From Ascidia mentula (taxonomy: Eukaryota; Chordata; Ascidiacea; Phlebobranchia; Ascidiidae), in the NCBI GenBank assembly GCA_947561715.1, contig OX387204.1, positions 2,857,001-2,921,000 of the forward strand: a DNA stretch of 64,000 bases, in the 5' to 3' direction. This document shows, in pieces, positions 38,601 through 51,967 of the stretch. The notes below the pieces were generated by a model, which worked only from the letters and a program-made list of their open reading frames with translations, searched no databases and was not told where the DNA came from. Positions within the stretch are counted from its first letter, which is position 1. Each line of letters starts with the position of its first letter. Made by a program: the position numbers and the translations under genes.

Positions 38601-38848
38601 CAGCTGGAATCGAACCCACAACCCTTTGAGTTTCTAACTTTGTGGTAAAAATTCCATTCGTTTTCCCCACAGGTATACCGATGATCAAGGTTATTTACCA
38701 GGGTTCCGAATACCTTTCCCTGCTCACAATCCCTCTGCTCATCTACCACCCGACTCAGATGCTGTTGGGAGGTTTTCTCGTGCAAACTGTCCGCGGCTGG
38801 ATGCACAGGGCGCAAAAAACTACAGAACTTCCTCCGCCCCTCACGTAA
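35616..38848 (+). CDS. SLC10A7: Solute carrier family 10 member 7 (SLC10A7)
   Basis: Complete gene of 362 aa from the ATG at 35616, or 350 aa from the in-frame ATG at 35652. Exons: 35616-35775, 36217-36323, 36402-36517, 36810-36960, 37139-37222, 37816-37981, 38266-38394, 38673-38848; all phases agree. The product is a ten-helix membrane protein of the bile-acid transporter fold. Strong family matches include [73 protein letters not shown] and [11 protein letters not shown]10A7 does not carry bile acids. It acts at the Golgi/ER in calcium homeostasis and glycosaminoglycan and glycoprotein processing, and its loss causes skeletal dysplasia in humans. GCTAG stands directly before the ATG at 35616, suggesting an acceptor. 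Exons 1-3 are CpG-poor and exons 4-8 CpG-rich. Confidence 0.95.
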
Positions 38849-40422
38849 GCCGTAGACATAGCGATGCGCTCATCGTCGACGCTAAGCATACGGAAAGGTG
38901 GGTCCCCCTTCCGACCCCAGGTTTTTGTTTTTACGACCTTTTTCGTCGTTCTGGTGCCTTTTGTCTATTTAGAGCGTAGTTTTAATTGTAATTGTTACGA
39001 AGCCGCCGCAGAGAAGCATTATGAAAACTGGTCATTGTGAAACCAATATGTTTATCAAGAGATGTTTTATCCATAGGCCATGTGTGGCTGCGTTATTTTG
39101 CTGAAGCGTTTTAAAGAAGCTCTATACAGTATATTTATGTAGCCAAAAATTTATTGTATTGCGACAAATTCGTTGTTACGCTTATATGTTCGTAAAGTGC
39201 TTTATCTCAGTCCATTTTGTGGTTTTTGGCGTGCGTATAGCGCGGTATTCAACCCATTTTATCTACATTCTTAAAATTATGAAGTTATCTCAAAAGGGTA
39301 CAGTATTATTGTTTCAAAAAAGAACCTGTCAAAATAGGTGCCCTATCTAAAACGTAAAACACAAAATCCAATTATCAGATTTGTTGTTGTACCTTAATTG
39401 GCTGCATCATATTCAAATCAACAAGAATCTTGTTTTTTAATTCTTTTTTCAACTTTTACTCGTAGCAAGCCTATATTTTGCGCTGTGATGATGCAGTACC
39501 TGTTGTTCGTGTTTGGTCTCTCGTGCTTTTTGTACCCGGACGTTTCGTTATTATCAGTTTTACATGTTATTCTACCAGTAGTAATGCACATTTCCGTGTC
39601 TCCCACCAATATTTATGCTCAAAATATAATTACTACTCAGCTTCTTAAAAACGCATGCTGGTGTCGCACCACTCGTATGCAGGGAAAAGTAGTAAAAAGT
39701 GCACATTTTGGAAGTATTTATAAAAATTTAAGAAAATCACTTTTATTAAAGTATTGACAACTTCCACGTACTCCATGAAGTAGGTCAGGACTTTTACAGG
39801 GTATGTACAACGCATCGGACCCCCTTCTTTAAAAAACCTTTACCCTTCTATAGAGTGTACATTGTGTACAGAGGGTATACAGGAGACATTTACGACGCAA
39901 ACACCATCAGTTCCATCATATGTATTTCTGTTCTCATCACAGTGTTATTATGCAAGACGGTTGTAGCGATTTTCTTATGAAGCGACAAGAGCATGCGACA
40001 AAGTACGTTTTAGCCACAGGACAGTACGAATGCGAGCTCTCAAAACTCGAAATCCTTTAGCACAGGCACGGCTAATATAACTTTTCTTATCGGCAAGTAT
40101 AGTTGCTCATACAACGTTAAATATATTCTCTTGAAAACGCAATTCAGTGGAAAAGAAGAAAGTGCATGGGAAAAAATAGTGACGCGTAGATTTGGGGACG
40201 GACCAGCATTAATACAAACAGATAGCAAAGATTTTGTTCAAATAAGTTAGTCTTTCAGTAAAGAAACTGCATTTGATTTACCCAAGGTTTCTGAAATAAT
40301 GATTCTGAAAACACATATACCCTATGGATACGGACACCCGCGTGGCCCTTGCAAGTCCCAATACTTCACAGGAAAAACTGCTTTCCTCGCGTGACAAGCC
40401 TGTTACGTCATCATTAATGACG
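38849..40422. other. Convergent 3' flanks of SLC10A7 and the THSD1-like gene
   Basis: This is a tail-to-tail spacer. It is AT-rich and without supported exons; possible polyadenylation signals are scattered. Nothing else is evident. Confidence 0.5.
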
Positions 40423-43400
40423 TCACGACCCAGGCTCGCCCCGGTTTTCGAGAGGGCCGAAAAGAAGATCCTGTTGCTCTTGGATTTGTTGGCTGTTTAG
40501 ACAACTGTTCATATACAGCTGGGAGGATCTTTCGTGTCCCTGTTTCTGTGTGAGAACACAAACACATAACCGGGCTTTACATTGGCGAGAAAAAGAGATT
40601 TTTTTTTATTGGAAAAACAAAATTCTGAAATTGATACTGAAATCCATGATATGAACTCATAAACTTCATACACCATGGACGCAACTTTTGACGCAGCTAT
40701 GGAGCATAATTACACTGACCCAACCATTATTTCTTGTCCAATATTCATGGCAGTCACTTACTTTCATTAATTGTAGTTGTCTCTGAGCAAGATAGTAGGC
40801 TGCCCGAGGTTTTTGGGATTGCTGCAATTCCAAATCGGTTTGCGTCGTTTCGCCAAGAGGCTGCGGCCGGTCTGTAAACATTAAAGTTTAAATCTTAGTC
40901 GTTTGTTACAATTAGTTTAGAAAATAGAGCAAGATTATTGCGTTGGGCAGTAATATATGAATTCCACTTTAAAATGGAAACAAAATATGTTTTATCAGTT
41001 GTATGCTATCCTGTGTCTGGAATTCTTTATTCTTTTAACGAAAAATGCGGAAATCGAATAATAGTCACCTGATTCGGTATCAATATTGCTGCAGCTTTTG
41101 CCGTCAGGTGGCGTCGTGAGTCGGCATTTTGCGGAGGAATCGGCGTTTCTGGTCCGTCGATCTAGGACAGATAATACACGTTTTTAACTATTGGATGAAT
41201 GCACTTTTCATAAAGTTCATGAATACGGTAAGTCAAAATTATTGTTGGAACAAAATGCACAATTTGCTGATGCATGAACGTTTTTGTGCACAAAAAGCTG
41301 CAACCATAGTTTGACTCTGTTGTTGTTGTTGTTGTTGTTACGTCACAAAGGCTGTGAAATACGAAATAGGTTTGAGCAGTATGTGCTGTACTTTTGATTA
41401 TTAAACCATGTACTGTTTCTTAGAACTCAATTTGGGACGGTTTTTAAATCTGCAATTCAAAAAACCGATCCAGATTGCAAAATAGTGTAATTTCCTCAGT
41501 TAAACCGAAAAGTGCAAACACTGAACTCATATTGTGCTGCTGTTGCTACCAAGCATGCTGCAATTTATAACCTTTATCTTCTGGCGAAGTTTGTATAAAT
41601 AAACTGCGTAAATATTTGCCAGAAGATCATTTATATTTTAAACTACATTTTTTTCATTCAACGCTTACCGCTACGCTGCTTCCACCTGTAGCAAGCGATC
41701 ACGATGCACAGAACCACGATAACAACAGCACAGCCAGCTATCGCGATCACCACCACAGGGTTTTTGGTGATTGAGTCTGTCCACGATTCATCTGCTTCAG
41801 GTGTTAACGTAGTGGAAACTTGTGGCACTGTTGACTTCGTTGCCACACTGTTTTTAGCTGGAACAAGTAGAAACAAGATGTATTTATTATAAGCAAAGTG
41901 GAGCCAATCATATGAATTATGTGAGCTGCAGACAGATGGCCACTATTTTGACCCTGGCCGACAAGGCCGTCTACATGAGATGAGGCTTTAGAGGTCGAAA
42001 CAGCGACCATCTGTCTTCAGCTCACAGAAAAGATGTATTCATATCAGTGCACAATTTCACAAAGTACAAATGCAAACCGCCAATCATACCAAGGCCTCTG
42101 TAGGAGATTACAAATCCACAGGACTCGATCGATCCTTGCATAGACATCATAATGTATTTCACAGTCGCCAGGTTCGAACCCGTGGTCACCGTTTGATTTG
42201 GGAAGGTTATAGTTGCCGTGCCAAGTTGAGACTCCGATATGGTCACAGCTTCGCCGTAGAACGTTTGGAGGTCAATCACACGAAACCTGATGACGTGATC
42301 CGGTGACGTAAACACATTCCAAGTCTGCGATTTTATGAAATAAATCGATAGTAACGTGCATTTCTTTAAATGGTTTAGACAGCAATAGTATCAGACAAAT
42401 CTATGGGTGAATGTTTCGTGTTAGAAAATATATTTCGCCACAAATGGACATCGTCAGTTTATAGCACTGTTAAAAACAGGTGGTGTGCGAAAACAGATAC
42501 ACATGTTGGTAGGTTTACAGGCTTTGCAGTCCAGGTACTGCAGTCTAGATACTCGATACGATAGCTGTAATCTCCAAGTAAGGACCTGCGCGGTTGGGCG
42601 ACCCTGCAATAATGCCATTGCATGAAACATTACTGCATATGTTAGTAGTGTGTCTTAACCATACGACTAGTGTTAAACTGTTAAATTTGTTGTATGTTTA
42701 TATTTTCTGTGTAGCCTTCAATCCTTTATAACATTGAACGATACACGAAGCAAGCACTGCACAATACGACACGTTGCTGTGTACATATTAATTTACAATA
42801 CTGACATCGCTTATCGCGCACATGCACCAGACTAGCAGAAATTAGAACACAGCACTCACTATCTCTCTTTGACTGCCGCATTGACCAAGCAGAGGCGAAG
42901 CAAAAGACTGTTCGGCGTCTGTGGCGTGCACCAAGCAACCACATCTACACAGGGCGGATGAACTCGAATTCTGTGGAGGGTTCGAACAAGAAGCTTCTTC
43001 CACGAAATTCAGGCGAAACTGGCGTTGTGTTTGCAGCCCTGAAAATATAAAATTATGCAGGCGCTGAAGAGTGACGACACAATCGTTGTATTCTGAAACT
43101 GTGGAAGCCGTGTAAGGCGAGAAAGGATTTGTACATGGGGTATTTATAAAAGAGGATTTTATAAATTCGACGGGTCACGATTTGCGGGCAGCCGTGTTCG
43201 TGAAAAGCGCCCTATTGATGCCGTGGAGCCCTTTACCAGCTGAACAAACTCCCTTTGTCAGGATTGATGGCAACCTTCGCAGTGCTACCGAGTCACGCCA
43301 ATGTGGTGTGAATGCGACTATTAAGAAGTTTCAAAGGTATATTTTGGCAAATATCATATAGGTCAGCGTGGGTGGTAATATAGCTCTATTATGGCTGTGG

Positions 43401-44285
43401 ATTCTCCCATAGTCTCGTGTAAATGCGCTGCGGGTGCCTTAACTGTGTGGTCGTTACGTCAAAATGTTACTGGTCGCAATAATAGTAAAACATATGACGG
43501 ATTTAACATAGCAGAAGTGCAACCGTTGGTCCATGTAAAATATGTAATGATGAAAATGGCCTCTAATCTAAATAAATCACAAACTCCAGTGCTCAAAGAA
43601 CAAAGCTCTGCTTCATTGCAATAAGCAATATAAATCATGCGGTTCACTGTTGAGATAATGTCGAAATTCAAGGACGGAAACAACATCAGGATAATGTATC
43701 AAGGATAAGGTTCGGTTACCTGTACGATCTGAGCTCGATCCGTTTCCACCGCATTCGATACCCGAACCCCACGGTTCCGGATTATCGCAACTTCGGCTCC
43801 TTTTCCAGATCGAATGAGGACACGGACGTTGACACATCGACCAACCGCTCCACAGACCCCAGTTACCGTTCACGTTGAACTCTGCGAAGAAGCGAAAACT
43901 TGAGGTTAATTTGCAAGGAAACACCTAAAAAGAACCGAATAGTATGAGCAATTGAAACGTTTATTAAACTGTTTTTTTTTACATCCTCTGACAACATCAG
44001 CGCATAAATAAATTGGCGAGAGGAAGAGAAACGGGAGTTGTTTATGCTGGCAAGTGTTTTACAACTATAGACGGCTTTTACGTACGTTAACTATCGCATA
44101 TCGTAATGTTTGGTGTGTATTTAAACATGGATTTACGGAGGAATTGTTTAATATTAGTTAACTTATTTGTTGTTGCAAATTACTGAGAACTCGCTTTTAT
44201 GCACTAGTTTCAGCCGTTTATGACTGCCTGGTATACATTTGTAACGATGCATTTATATGCATAAATGGTTGGTGATGACACTGGT

Positions 44286-44329
<44 letters not shown>

Positions 44330-47300
44330 CTTACCTGAGACAGAGCTTCCCATCATTGGGCGGCAGGCGGTTTTCGTAACGACGCCGGACGAGAGGTAGT
44401 GAAAACATACTCCAGTCGCATTGGCTCTCATCAGGGTGGAGCGACATGGGAAGACGACACGCTCTGAACACCAAACCATGATATTGAACTTAGGCAAGGG
44501 GACCAATATACCAGATAGGTTTGTCACAGTTTTAGGGAGAAAGACTAGCATAGTGACAATTTACACTTCAGTATAAACGATATAAGAGGATTAACTGGAG
44601 TTGTATTGATTTATCTTATCGGAAGGAAATAGTATAGAACGGAGAAAAACCTCTTGGATTTTTTACTTTCCGGACCATTTACACGTTTACGGTGTCCTTG
44701 TTTATGTAACCATATTTATTAAACGTATGACCAGACAAAAAACATCCCTCCGCCTTTTGACACGCAACTCAAATCGCTTATTCCGCAAACCGTTACATGC
44801 AGACTTGGAAAATTGGCCGCCACATTTGTAATAACGGTTTTCACAATAAATCACTCGAATATCGCTAATGTTTGTAAGAGGTCTGGGTCTATTATAATTA
44901 TACGTGTTGTTTTGCACCAACCTTTTCGACCGATCCTCCTTTTGGCGATGACGAAATCGCTTTGGTTGTTGCGAGGTACAACGGCCAATACGACATCTTG
45001 CTCTCTGATGCAAGCCGGTCGACGAATACCCACCGCGAAGTTTTTGCCTGCAATGGAACAGGAATCATCATGCATGTACGTTGCGTTCGCGATACCAAAT
45101 TTTGTTTAGTAAATATTGCCTTTATCGGCTTTACAGTTATATATCCTTCATTCTTTATCGCCATACAGACATGTGTAAAAAAAACTATATAAAATTTTTG
45201 CGATGGGAGATTGAAATTAGTAACAAAACAAAATCATTCTTTACAAAATCTATGCATAACTATTTCTGATTGGTATGCCGGTGCTTGCAGGAGTGCCCTT
45301 ATGATGACTAATATCATCAGTCAGTGCCGACTGCCCACCGTCCAAGTTTTCCATCAAAACGTACGACTAGAAAACACGTTCTTTGGATAAAATTCAGACT
45401 GTACTTACCGTAGCAGTAGTTTAGTTCGTAGTGGAAGTCGAGGTCGTATTCGTTGCTCCACACCACCTCCATCACATCGCTTTCCGACACAACCACGTGA
45501 TCACCGCCATGACGAAGAACCATGGAAACGGTGTATCGGCCAGGAAGAGCGAAAGTTGAACATGAAAATATTGCGAACCCGGGTGGAAACGTTGATTGTT
45601 GATAAGTTTCGTCTGCGCACATAAAGTTGATTGAGCAACGGAAAGGAGTTTGACCAAGTTGTTGTTATTGGAAAAAGCTCTTAATTATAAGTTAATATTC
45701 CACAAAAACAGTTGGAAAGAAAATCGCCATGAGTTGGCAACGAACGTTGGTCTCGCAATAATATAAGGGTATTTCTTTAAAGACAAACACAATGCAACTG
45801 ATGGTTACACATGATAAAAACAGAAAATTTGCTTTCTATTAAAAACAGTAAAAATGTAAAGAAAATATTATACCAACCCGAGGTGTTGTGATTTGTCATT
45901 ACAAGCTGAGTCGTGTACTGCGATACGACAGTCGAGCGACAGACCTTTTCGGGTGTGACAACTATAGCCTGCGAACAGGATATTATGGAAATTTGCCACA
46001 GAAAAACGTTTTAGCCTGTGTGGTCTAAATTTCGCAACCATACAAGGACATTATACCTGTACGTCTGTGGTTTGGGCCTCGTGGAATTTCTTGAGTTTCA
46101 GCTCGATTTTCGCAAATTTCTTCACTGTGATGTTGGCGGTTGCGAGGTTGGCGCCCAGCGGATCTGGCAAAAAATAGTATTTTCTGTGAGCTCATCACTT
46201 CGCGGATACGGATTATTATTAGTATCCAATACATTACGACCAAGGCTAACAGTTAAATGATCACGGTCGAGTCGTGATAGCAAAAGGTATCGTATATTTG
46301 GTCAACGCAAATACACGAAATTCAACTCAGTCTAATGAAAGTTTTTTTGTCACATCGATCCGATTGGCGGGTTCACTAATGGGATGCTCCTTGGCTGAAA
46401 CCAATATGACCACCAAACAGCCGTCGCAAAAAAATGGATCTTTAAGCAACACGCGATAAAAAGTTCAGCATTCGGCCAATATAAGGTAGATATGACTCAT
46501 TACACCGATAGCAGAAATACACGTTTGTGGCCATAATCACAATAGTTTTTTTGCAATCAAGTTCGATGGGATGCTCTAAAGAGCGCACGTCGTCGCGCGC
46601 CACGGCCGACAACCTACAATTATCGAATAACTGTGGGCAGCGATTGTTTTGCTGCCTTACAGTCTGTATCTATAACGGGCATTGAGAAAATGTATGCCTC
46701 AACGCGCGTCCAATCAAGTCCATACACCCCATGGCACGTATAGGTACACCGTCCTATGAGTGGGTAATTAGCGTGGCAGGTGGTAGATCCTTCGCTTAGA
46801 TAACACACGTACGAAGGACGATAAGATTGAAACTACAACATGCAGTGAATTGAGAAGGTATTTTTAACACCAACAGGTTGAGGTAGAAGTTATAAAAAGG
46901 TTCCGTGTTTACTGGTTACTATTGTTTTCGCAGCGACTTCTCAGCGCCGTGGGAAATACGTTACAGCAATGCTATTTATAAAACGTTAGATTACAACTTT
47001 GATGAACTACATAAAATGTAAGAAAGCGCCAAAACATTCACCCTGTAAATACGATTTTCATATTTGTCATTGAATTCTTTTTTGTGGATCATGGCACACA
47101 GAGGGCATTTCTGTGGATTCTGATAGAGGGCCCTTTTAAACGAGCAACCTTGTCTTGCATCACTTATTCCAAAGATGTTGTCACATCGCAACAAGATAAA
47201 TCCATTCCAATTTGTCAAAAAATGCGCATTTGCGGAAGTATTCTTCCATTAGAATTAAGATCTACAACACCCGAAGCAAAAAACTGTCAAACTGCGACGA

Positions 47301-49627
47301 TCAAAGACATGATAAACGACCTAATGCAAGCGATTACAGGGTACAACCACCTACTGTATATGATATTAAATGAACAAAGTGTAACTTACCCGAGGCGTTA
47401 GCGATAAAGACGTGGTAGACCCCAAGCCTCCAGAAATACCCGCAGTCGAACACCAGGGCAGCGCCATCTTTCTGAAATATAACAGGAATTTTTTGTATAA
47501 CTTCTATATGGTGACCGTTAATTCTTTCGAGCGTGCACGATTTCTTTGAAGTCTGTTGCAAGCATACGACAAATAGTTACTGTCAAACCGACCTTATTTA
47601 TATAGGAAAAATTAGGTTTAAAAAAATGACTTTAATTCCTGCGGGGGTCTGTGTGGATGCAGAAATAATTGTTACATGGCCTTGAGGCATTTTGCAATAA
47701 CGCATACGGGGGTGTGAAATCTGTGCGCGAGTATTTGCCAAACGTCGGAGCACCTAGCAGCTGCATTACAGACAAACAAACGTAATATAAACTCCGTGCA
47801 ATGCATCTGTCCTACACACCCTAGTCATTAATTACCTACACATGGCAATTGGACTTTGGTATTTGATCGCTTGGTGACAAATTACGTTGCGCCCACGAAC
47901 TTGAAAAAAAAGTCGCCACATGCCGCAGTAACATGACTTATCCATTACTGAGGACGCCTATTTGTTGCGAATTATATTTTCTAACGACATGAAGGATTCA
48001 TTGAGCTGACTGGACCATATATAGAAATATTGTTTACTACACGGAGAGCGACCTGCCTGCCAAGGGACCTTAATAGTTTATTTTCCACAGTCCGAGTTTA
48101 AAATGATTTTTTTTAACACAATTGTTGTCCCCTCAATTTGGGTTTGGCCGTCGAGGTAACAGACCCCTTGTTTGATGTGTACCCACCTGGGTTGATTGGG
48201 TGACGATTTGGGCAGCTAGGGGTTGTTCGTCGTTTTCGTGTCGCAGAAAAACAACAGAACCAACATCAGTCTTAAATATCAGGACATCCAGGTCGTCCGC
48301 CAAAGCAACAAAGGGTTCGGAGGTTGCCAGTTGCACTTCTGGCAGCGCCATTGCTATAAAAACAAGAAAATGGTACCTTGAAGTCGATATCTTAATACCA
48401 GGTAACAAGTTTGGATGGTTATATATCAAAACAGTATTGCCCAAACCACCTGTTTGACTGGCTGGGAAGTTGCGTACAACCGCAGTAAAACACGCAGGAC
48501 CAGGTTTTTATGGCTTCACAGTGCTGTGATACATGTCATACTTTCAGTTGGACACGGACTGTGCGCCCACTTAAAAGTTCGAGTTTACGGCGTGATGTAT
48601 TACAAGCGAGACTTGGGCTTTTTATGCTGGGAGGCCGTACTCAAAAGGAGAAATATTACAAGGCGTGAGACAGATCCACTGATATCAGACCATTACGTCA
48701 TGTCATATGATCTTGCGTTGTTTTGGACGTCATAATAGACATTATGACAAGCCATTTATCGAAACACTTTCTGAAAGGCCATGAATTGAAAACGCCATGG
48801 ACATTGTGAACAATGACATAGATCACTTGAAATCAAAGGTAAAATTATTTTAGAAAGCAAACAGACTGGAACAATTAGCGAAACGCAGTACGAAAAAATT
48901 GAGGTCTAACATTACCTCTACACCACTACATAACAAGTTCAAGAAGGCCCGATTTATTCCGATTTGGGATTTCTATTACATTGCGGCTTGAGATTATATG
49001 AAAATCGGTATAAATTCCGCGCCAGTGTTTCGTTTTGGAGCGAAGGCTGCAATAAAACTGTCTAAATTCCGGTGTTCGGTAACAGGGTATCATCACCACA
49101 TACGCCATAAACTTATTTGCGTGATTTTATAAGCTGTGGAAAAAGCCCAGGAAATCGTGCCACCATATTAGATAATGATGGATGAAGACAATTCGGTTGG
49201 ATTTTTTGCTTTTAGGGCGAGTCGCAGTGTCGGTTGTTACGAAAAATGTCGCCAGCATTCCGTATCTTTAACGGGGAAGTCATAGTATTTGTTCATACGG
49301 AGGTTAGCTTGCGGTCACCCCGATCCCAGATACTCAGTACTCGAGTGTAGGCTTAAGTGCGTAGCTTGCTTTACGACAAAGAAACCGCCATTTTCTGGGA
49401 GCAATTTGGGACTCCGCCACAACAAAGACGAAATTTCGCTGACAACACAGCGCCGTCGTCCAGTTCTATAGCATTAATAATGGTGTTATCACAGTATGGC
49501 ATCTGGGAAGACTGAAAAGGCCAGACTACCGGCCTCCAAAGATAACGGTTAAAAGGAGCTGTAGCCCTAGTTTACCTGCGTGATGAACAAACAGAATGAC
49601 GCCCACGAAGGAAGGCAAAGGGCGCAT
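40423..49627 (-). CDS. THSD1: THSD1-like type I membrane receptor with TSP1 repeat and CUB-like domain
   Basis: Complete model of 740 aa, 16 exons: 49576-49627, 48187-48353, 47390-47471, 46661-46753, 46057-46163, 45878-45968, 45409-45612, 44922-45047, 44335-44544, 43720-43881, 42860-43038, 42090-42324, 41669-41857, 41069-41161, 40762-40871, 40423-40545. Phases agree throughout. A signal peptide (1 to about 18) comes first. Beta-sandwich-like ectodomain modules (about 20-377) then resemble human THSD1, for example FVALADDLDVLIF, LVFDCGYFWRLGVYHVF, and VEAYIFSMPVIDTD. A thrombospondin type 1 repeat follows (about 380-420, GNWGLWSGWSMC), then a CUB-like domain (about 455-567) and a membrane helix (about 604-626). 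The tail contains AYYLAQRQLQLMK, matching the human tail motif. THSD1 in vertebrates supports endothelial adhesion by linking to focal-adhesion proteins. The CUB-like part is not in human THSD1 as I know it. Exon 4 (46661-46753) is the least certain, as its acceptor was chosen by phase and homology. Confidence 0.82.
41318..41340. repeat. GTT microsatellite
   Basis: About seven GTT units occur in intron 14 of the THSD1-like gene. Confidence 0.9.
41530..41625 (-). repeat. Diverged copy of the short repeat family seen at 55.5 and 58.8 kb
   Basis: Read on the minus strand, TTATAAATTGCAGCATGC and GGTAGCAACAGCA align with TATTAAATTACAACATGCC and GGCAGCAACAGAA at 58.8 kb. The CCAGAAGA motif follows on the plus strand at about 41619. 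It lies in an intron. Confidence 0.45.
41908..42044. repeat. Foldback repeat overlapping THSD1-like intron 12, with a hammerhead-like centre
   Basis: ATATGAATTATGTGAGCTG (from 41910) is mirrored by the reverse complement of the sequence ending GTATTCATAT at 42044. Both arms share GTGAGCTG, AGACAGATGG. The spacer contains GATGA, a potential short stem and GGTCGAAACAGCGACC. A related piece is at 58.34 kb. Confidence 0.55.
42511..42642 (-). repeat. SINE fragment (body/tail) in THSD1-like intron 11
   Basis: GGTTTACAGGCTTTGCAGTC and the following bases match the SINE bodies at 54.22 and 56.54 kb. The end (GCCATTGCATGAAACATTAC) is shared with 33.55 kb. A CUB-like reading of the minus strand here is a by-product of this repeat. 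Confidence 0.6.
44289..44328. repeat. CA microsatellite, about 20 units, next to a splice donor
   Basis: The run of about 20 CA (GT on the coding strand) starts only a few bases inside intron 9 of the THSD1-like gene. It directly follows the donor gtaagc at 44329-44334. Such GT runs often change length and can bind splicing factors. Confidence 0.95.
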
Positions 49628-51967
49628 ATTTCAGATGGCGTCTGATAAAGATGAAGCGACGAGACGTGTTTTTTCAGAACCTCCTATCACAAGAGCGTGG
49701 GTCGTGGCATCACTTGGCTGATGATTTGTAAAACATGTCCTCCCAAAACAGCCTAATATGAGTCATCCAACAGAGTCTAAAAACATATATTTTCAAGTTG
49801 AGGCAGTTAAAGCCTAAATGTCACTATTAAAGAAAGCGATTTCCAATGTATTCCAACTTTCAAGATCTGACGCAAAAATAAATGTGTTCTCCAAAGAGTA
49901 TGTTGAACCAACCGAAAAGTTACATTCCTAAGCTACCAACCCTAACTAACTAAGCCTCACCAATTGTTTCTTTTCACTCTACCGTTTTAATTCACGCTAA
50001 CGTTTACATGTGCTTCTTGATGAAGAATAGCAAGGGCGGAGTGAAAATAAACAACGCGCTTTGTTACGACATAGCACTACTTGAAACCGAACAATTACTT
50101 TCGAGAGATGGAGAGTAGTGATGTCTGCCAATGAAAACGGTCGTCTGGCGTTTAAATATTGATGAAACTGACTTGACTGAGTTCTGCTTAACATTTTTCA
50201 AGTAGAAAACGCAGTACAGAAATGGTGTCATGATATTCCAGACTCTTGTTTGTTTTCTTGCTCCGCTAACTGCATATCCGCCTATCCTTGCTTTCTAAAC
50301 GCTAGATCAGTAAATTGCCGACACTAAACCTTTCACAGGCTTGGTCGCATGCAGTAAACAGGCTCGTGGCAAGTACCTGCACTTAAAAACAGTCGAAAAA
50401 GCATGCTTATCGACATTGAGCCTTATGACCCGCAACAGGCCCCGAAGCCAAGTTGCTACCACAGCCTAGTTCGGCTATTTGCAAAGTAGCCTCAGAAGAA
50501 GTACGACAACTACTGATTTTGCAACTCCATATACACCATAGTTGACGAGTAAAATGCTCCCCACTTCTTCTTGTAACACCTTACAGTATCTGCACATACA
50601 CAATTCTAACAGTCTTATACGTGTAAAGCTGACAACGTCAAAAGTCTCTATTTGGGTCTCTGCATTCTGCTGGACTTTGCTGTGTCAAGACAAGGTCGTA
50701 AAAAAACCACTTGGTTTACGACCGGGGCGTCTTCGCAGTGAAAAACATTGTAAAAACCGCACGGCGGATGCCCAGCACTGCGCAACTAATCAGTTCAAGC
50801 GCGCCGCGCGTTTTTAAATGACTCGAATCAGTCTGGAATGGTCAGATGGTGCCGAGTTTACACTGACACTGAACTGTGAATGGCGGAATTTTGTTTGCTC
50901 GCTTGTACTGTGGGCCAGGCCGACTGTTTAAACATGGCGGTCGCAGCAAATTTAAACCTTATGGCTATCATGTTACATTGTGTACATACATGATATGTTA
51001 GTTAGGTCAGTCCATCAAGAGCATTTGAATGTTACTTCTTTTACATAAATAGGAAAAAGGAATCGTTCACATGCTGATACCTTTCTCTGAACTGAATGTT
51101 ACAAGTTTAAGCGAATAACTTCGCATTCCGCTCAGTGACGTCACGTGATTTTTGTTGTCATACTTGACTCTACCTTTGTGCTGATGTAAATGGGTGTTTG
51201 TATAATTTCTTGAACATAGTTACGTACAATTGCACACTAGATCCCAGTCCGTTGTATAAGTTTTAAAACCCTTTTAAGCAACATACTACATTCTCTGATA
51301 TATTGCTAATGTTGCACCAAACGTGCCGAATAACTGCGCTTTTAACTGCACCTGTCACTTTAAATCAACCGACAGTAACATTATACACGGGAACTGCCTC
51401 CAATGACACAAGGTCGGTGTTCGGTTTTCATTTTAAATGTTACTCTCTCGCGCCACCTTGCGTACAAAAATATTGATTCTTTTGTACGTTAGGGTAACTT
51501 GTTTCGTCGCACAAACGACGTTTCAGCTCACGTAATTACAGCAATATTTGCATAAAAATACCAATATACCAAACTTGTAAAGTGCACAAACATTCGGGAA
51601 TGTAACATAATTGTTGCAAAACTTTCTCACACAAAAAAAAGCATTCAATTAAACCAGCACCAAAATCATAAAAACCTTTTAAAAGTAACTTTTAAGCGAT
51701 TAAGGCAAAAGTAAAATCCAAATGTAATTGAATTTCTTTGGTTGCTAGAAAATTTAACAATATTTGACAGTAGTACAACGCATTTGAAGACACAACGCAA
51801 TAAGGGATATATAGAGAGCAGTTTCATTACACAACTATGGGGACCTACAGGAATTGATGCAATAACGTTACAGTCAACAAAATACTTTCAAACCGACACT
51901 ACAAGCAAGTACAATAATACATGGCAAAGCAAGTAAATAATAGCTGTGCCATAGCGTCATCTGGCGG
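49628..51967. other. Intergenic: THSD1-like promoter side and 3' flank of the CAP gene
   Basis: No exons are supported. A TCACGTGA E-box, part of GACGTCACGTGAT, lies at 51144-51151. The remainder is mixed-composition sequence, with only short open frames lacking domains. Confidence 0.5.

Noticed and set aside
42500-42610. Possible CUB N-terminal exon (minus strand reading like GDYSYRIEYLDC)
   Set aside because: The same DNA matches the SINE body at 54.2 and 56.5 kb, so the reading is a by-product of the repeat; the exon chain is in phase without it.
46991-47218. Cys-rich minus-strand open frame considered as an exon of the THSD1-like gene
   Set aside because: No acceptor gives a phase compatible with exons 3 and 4, and it does not resemble THSD1; exon 3 joins exon 4 in phase directly.
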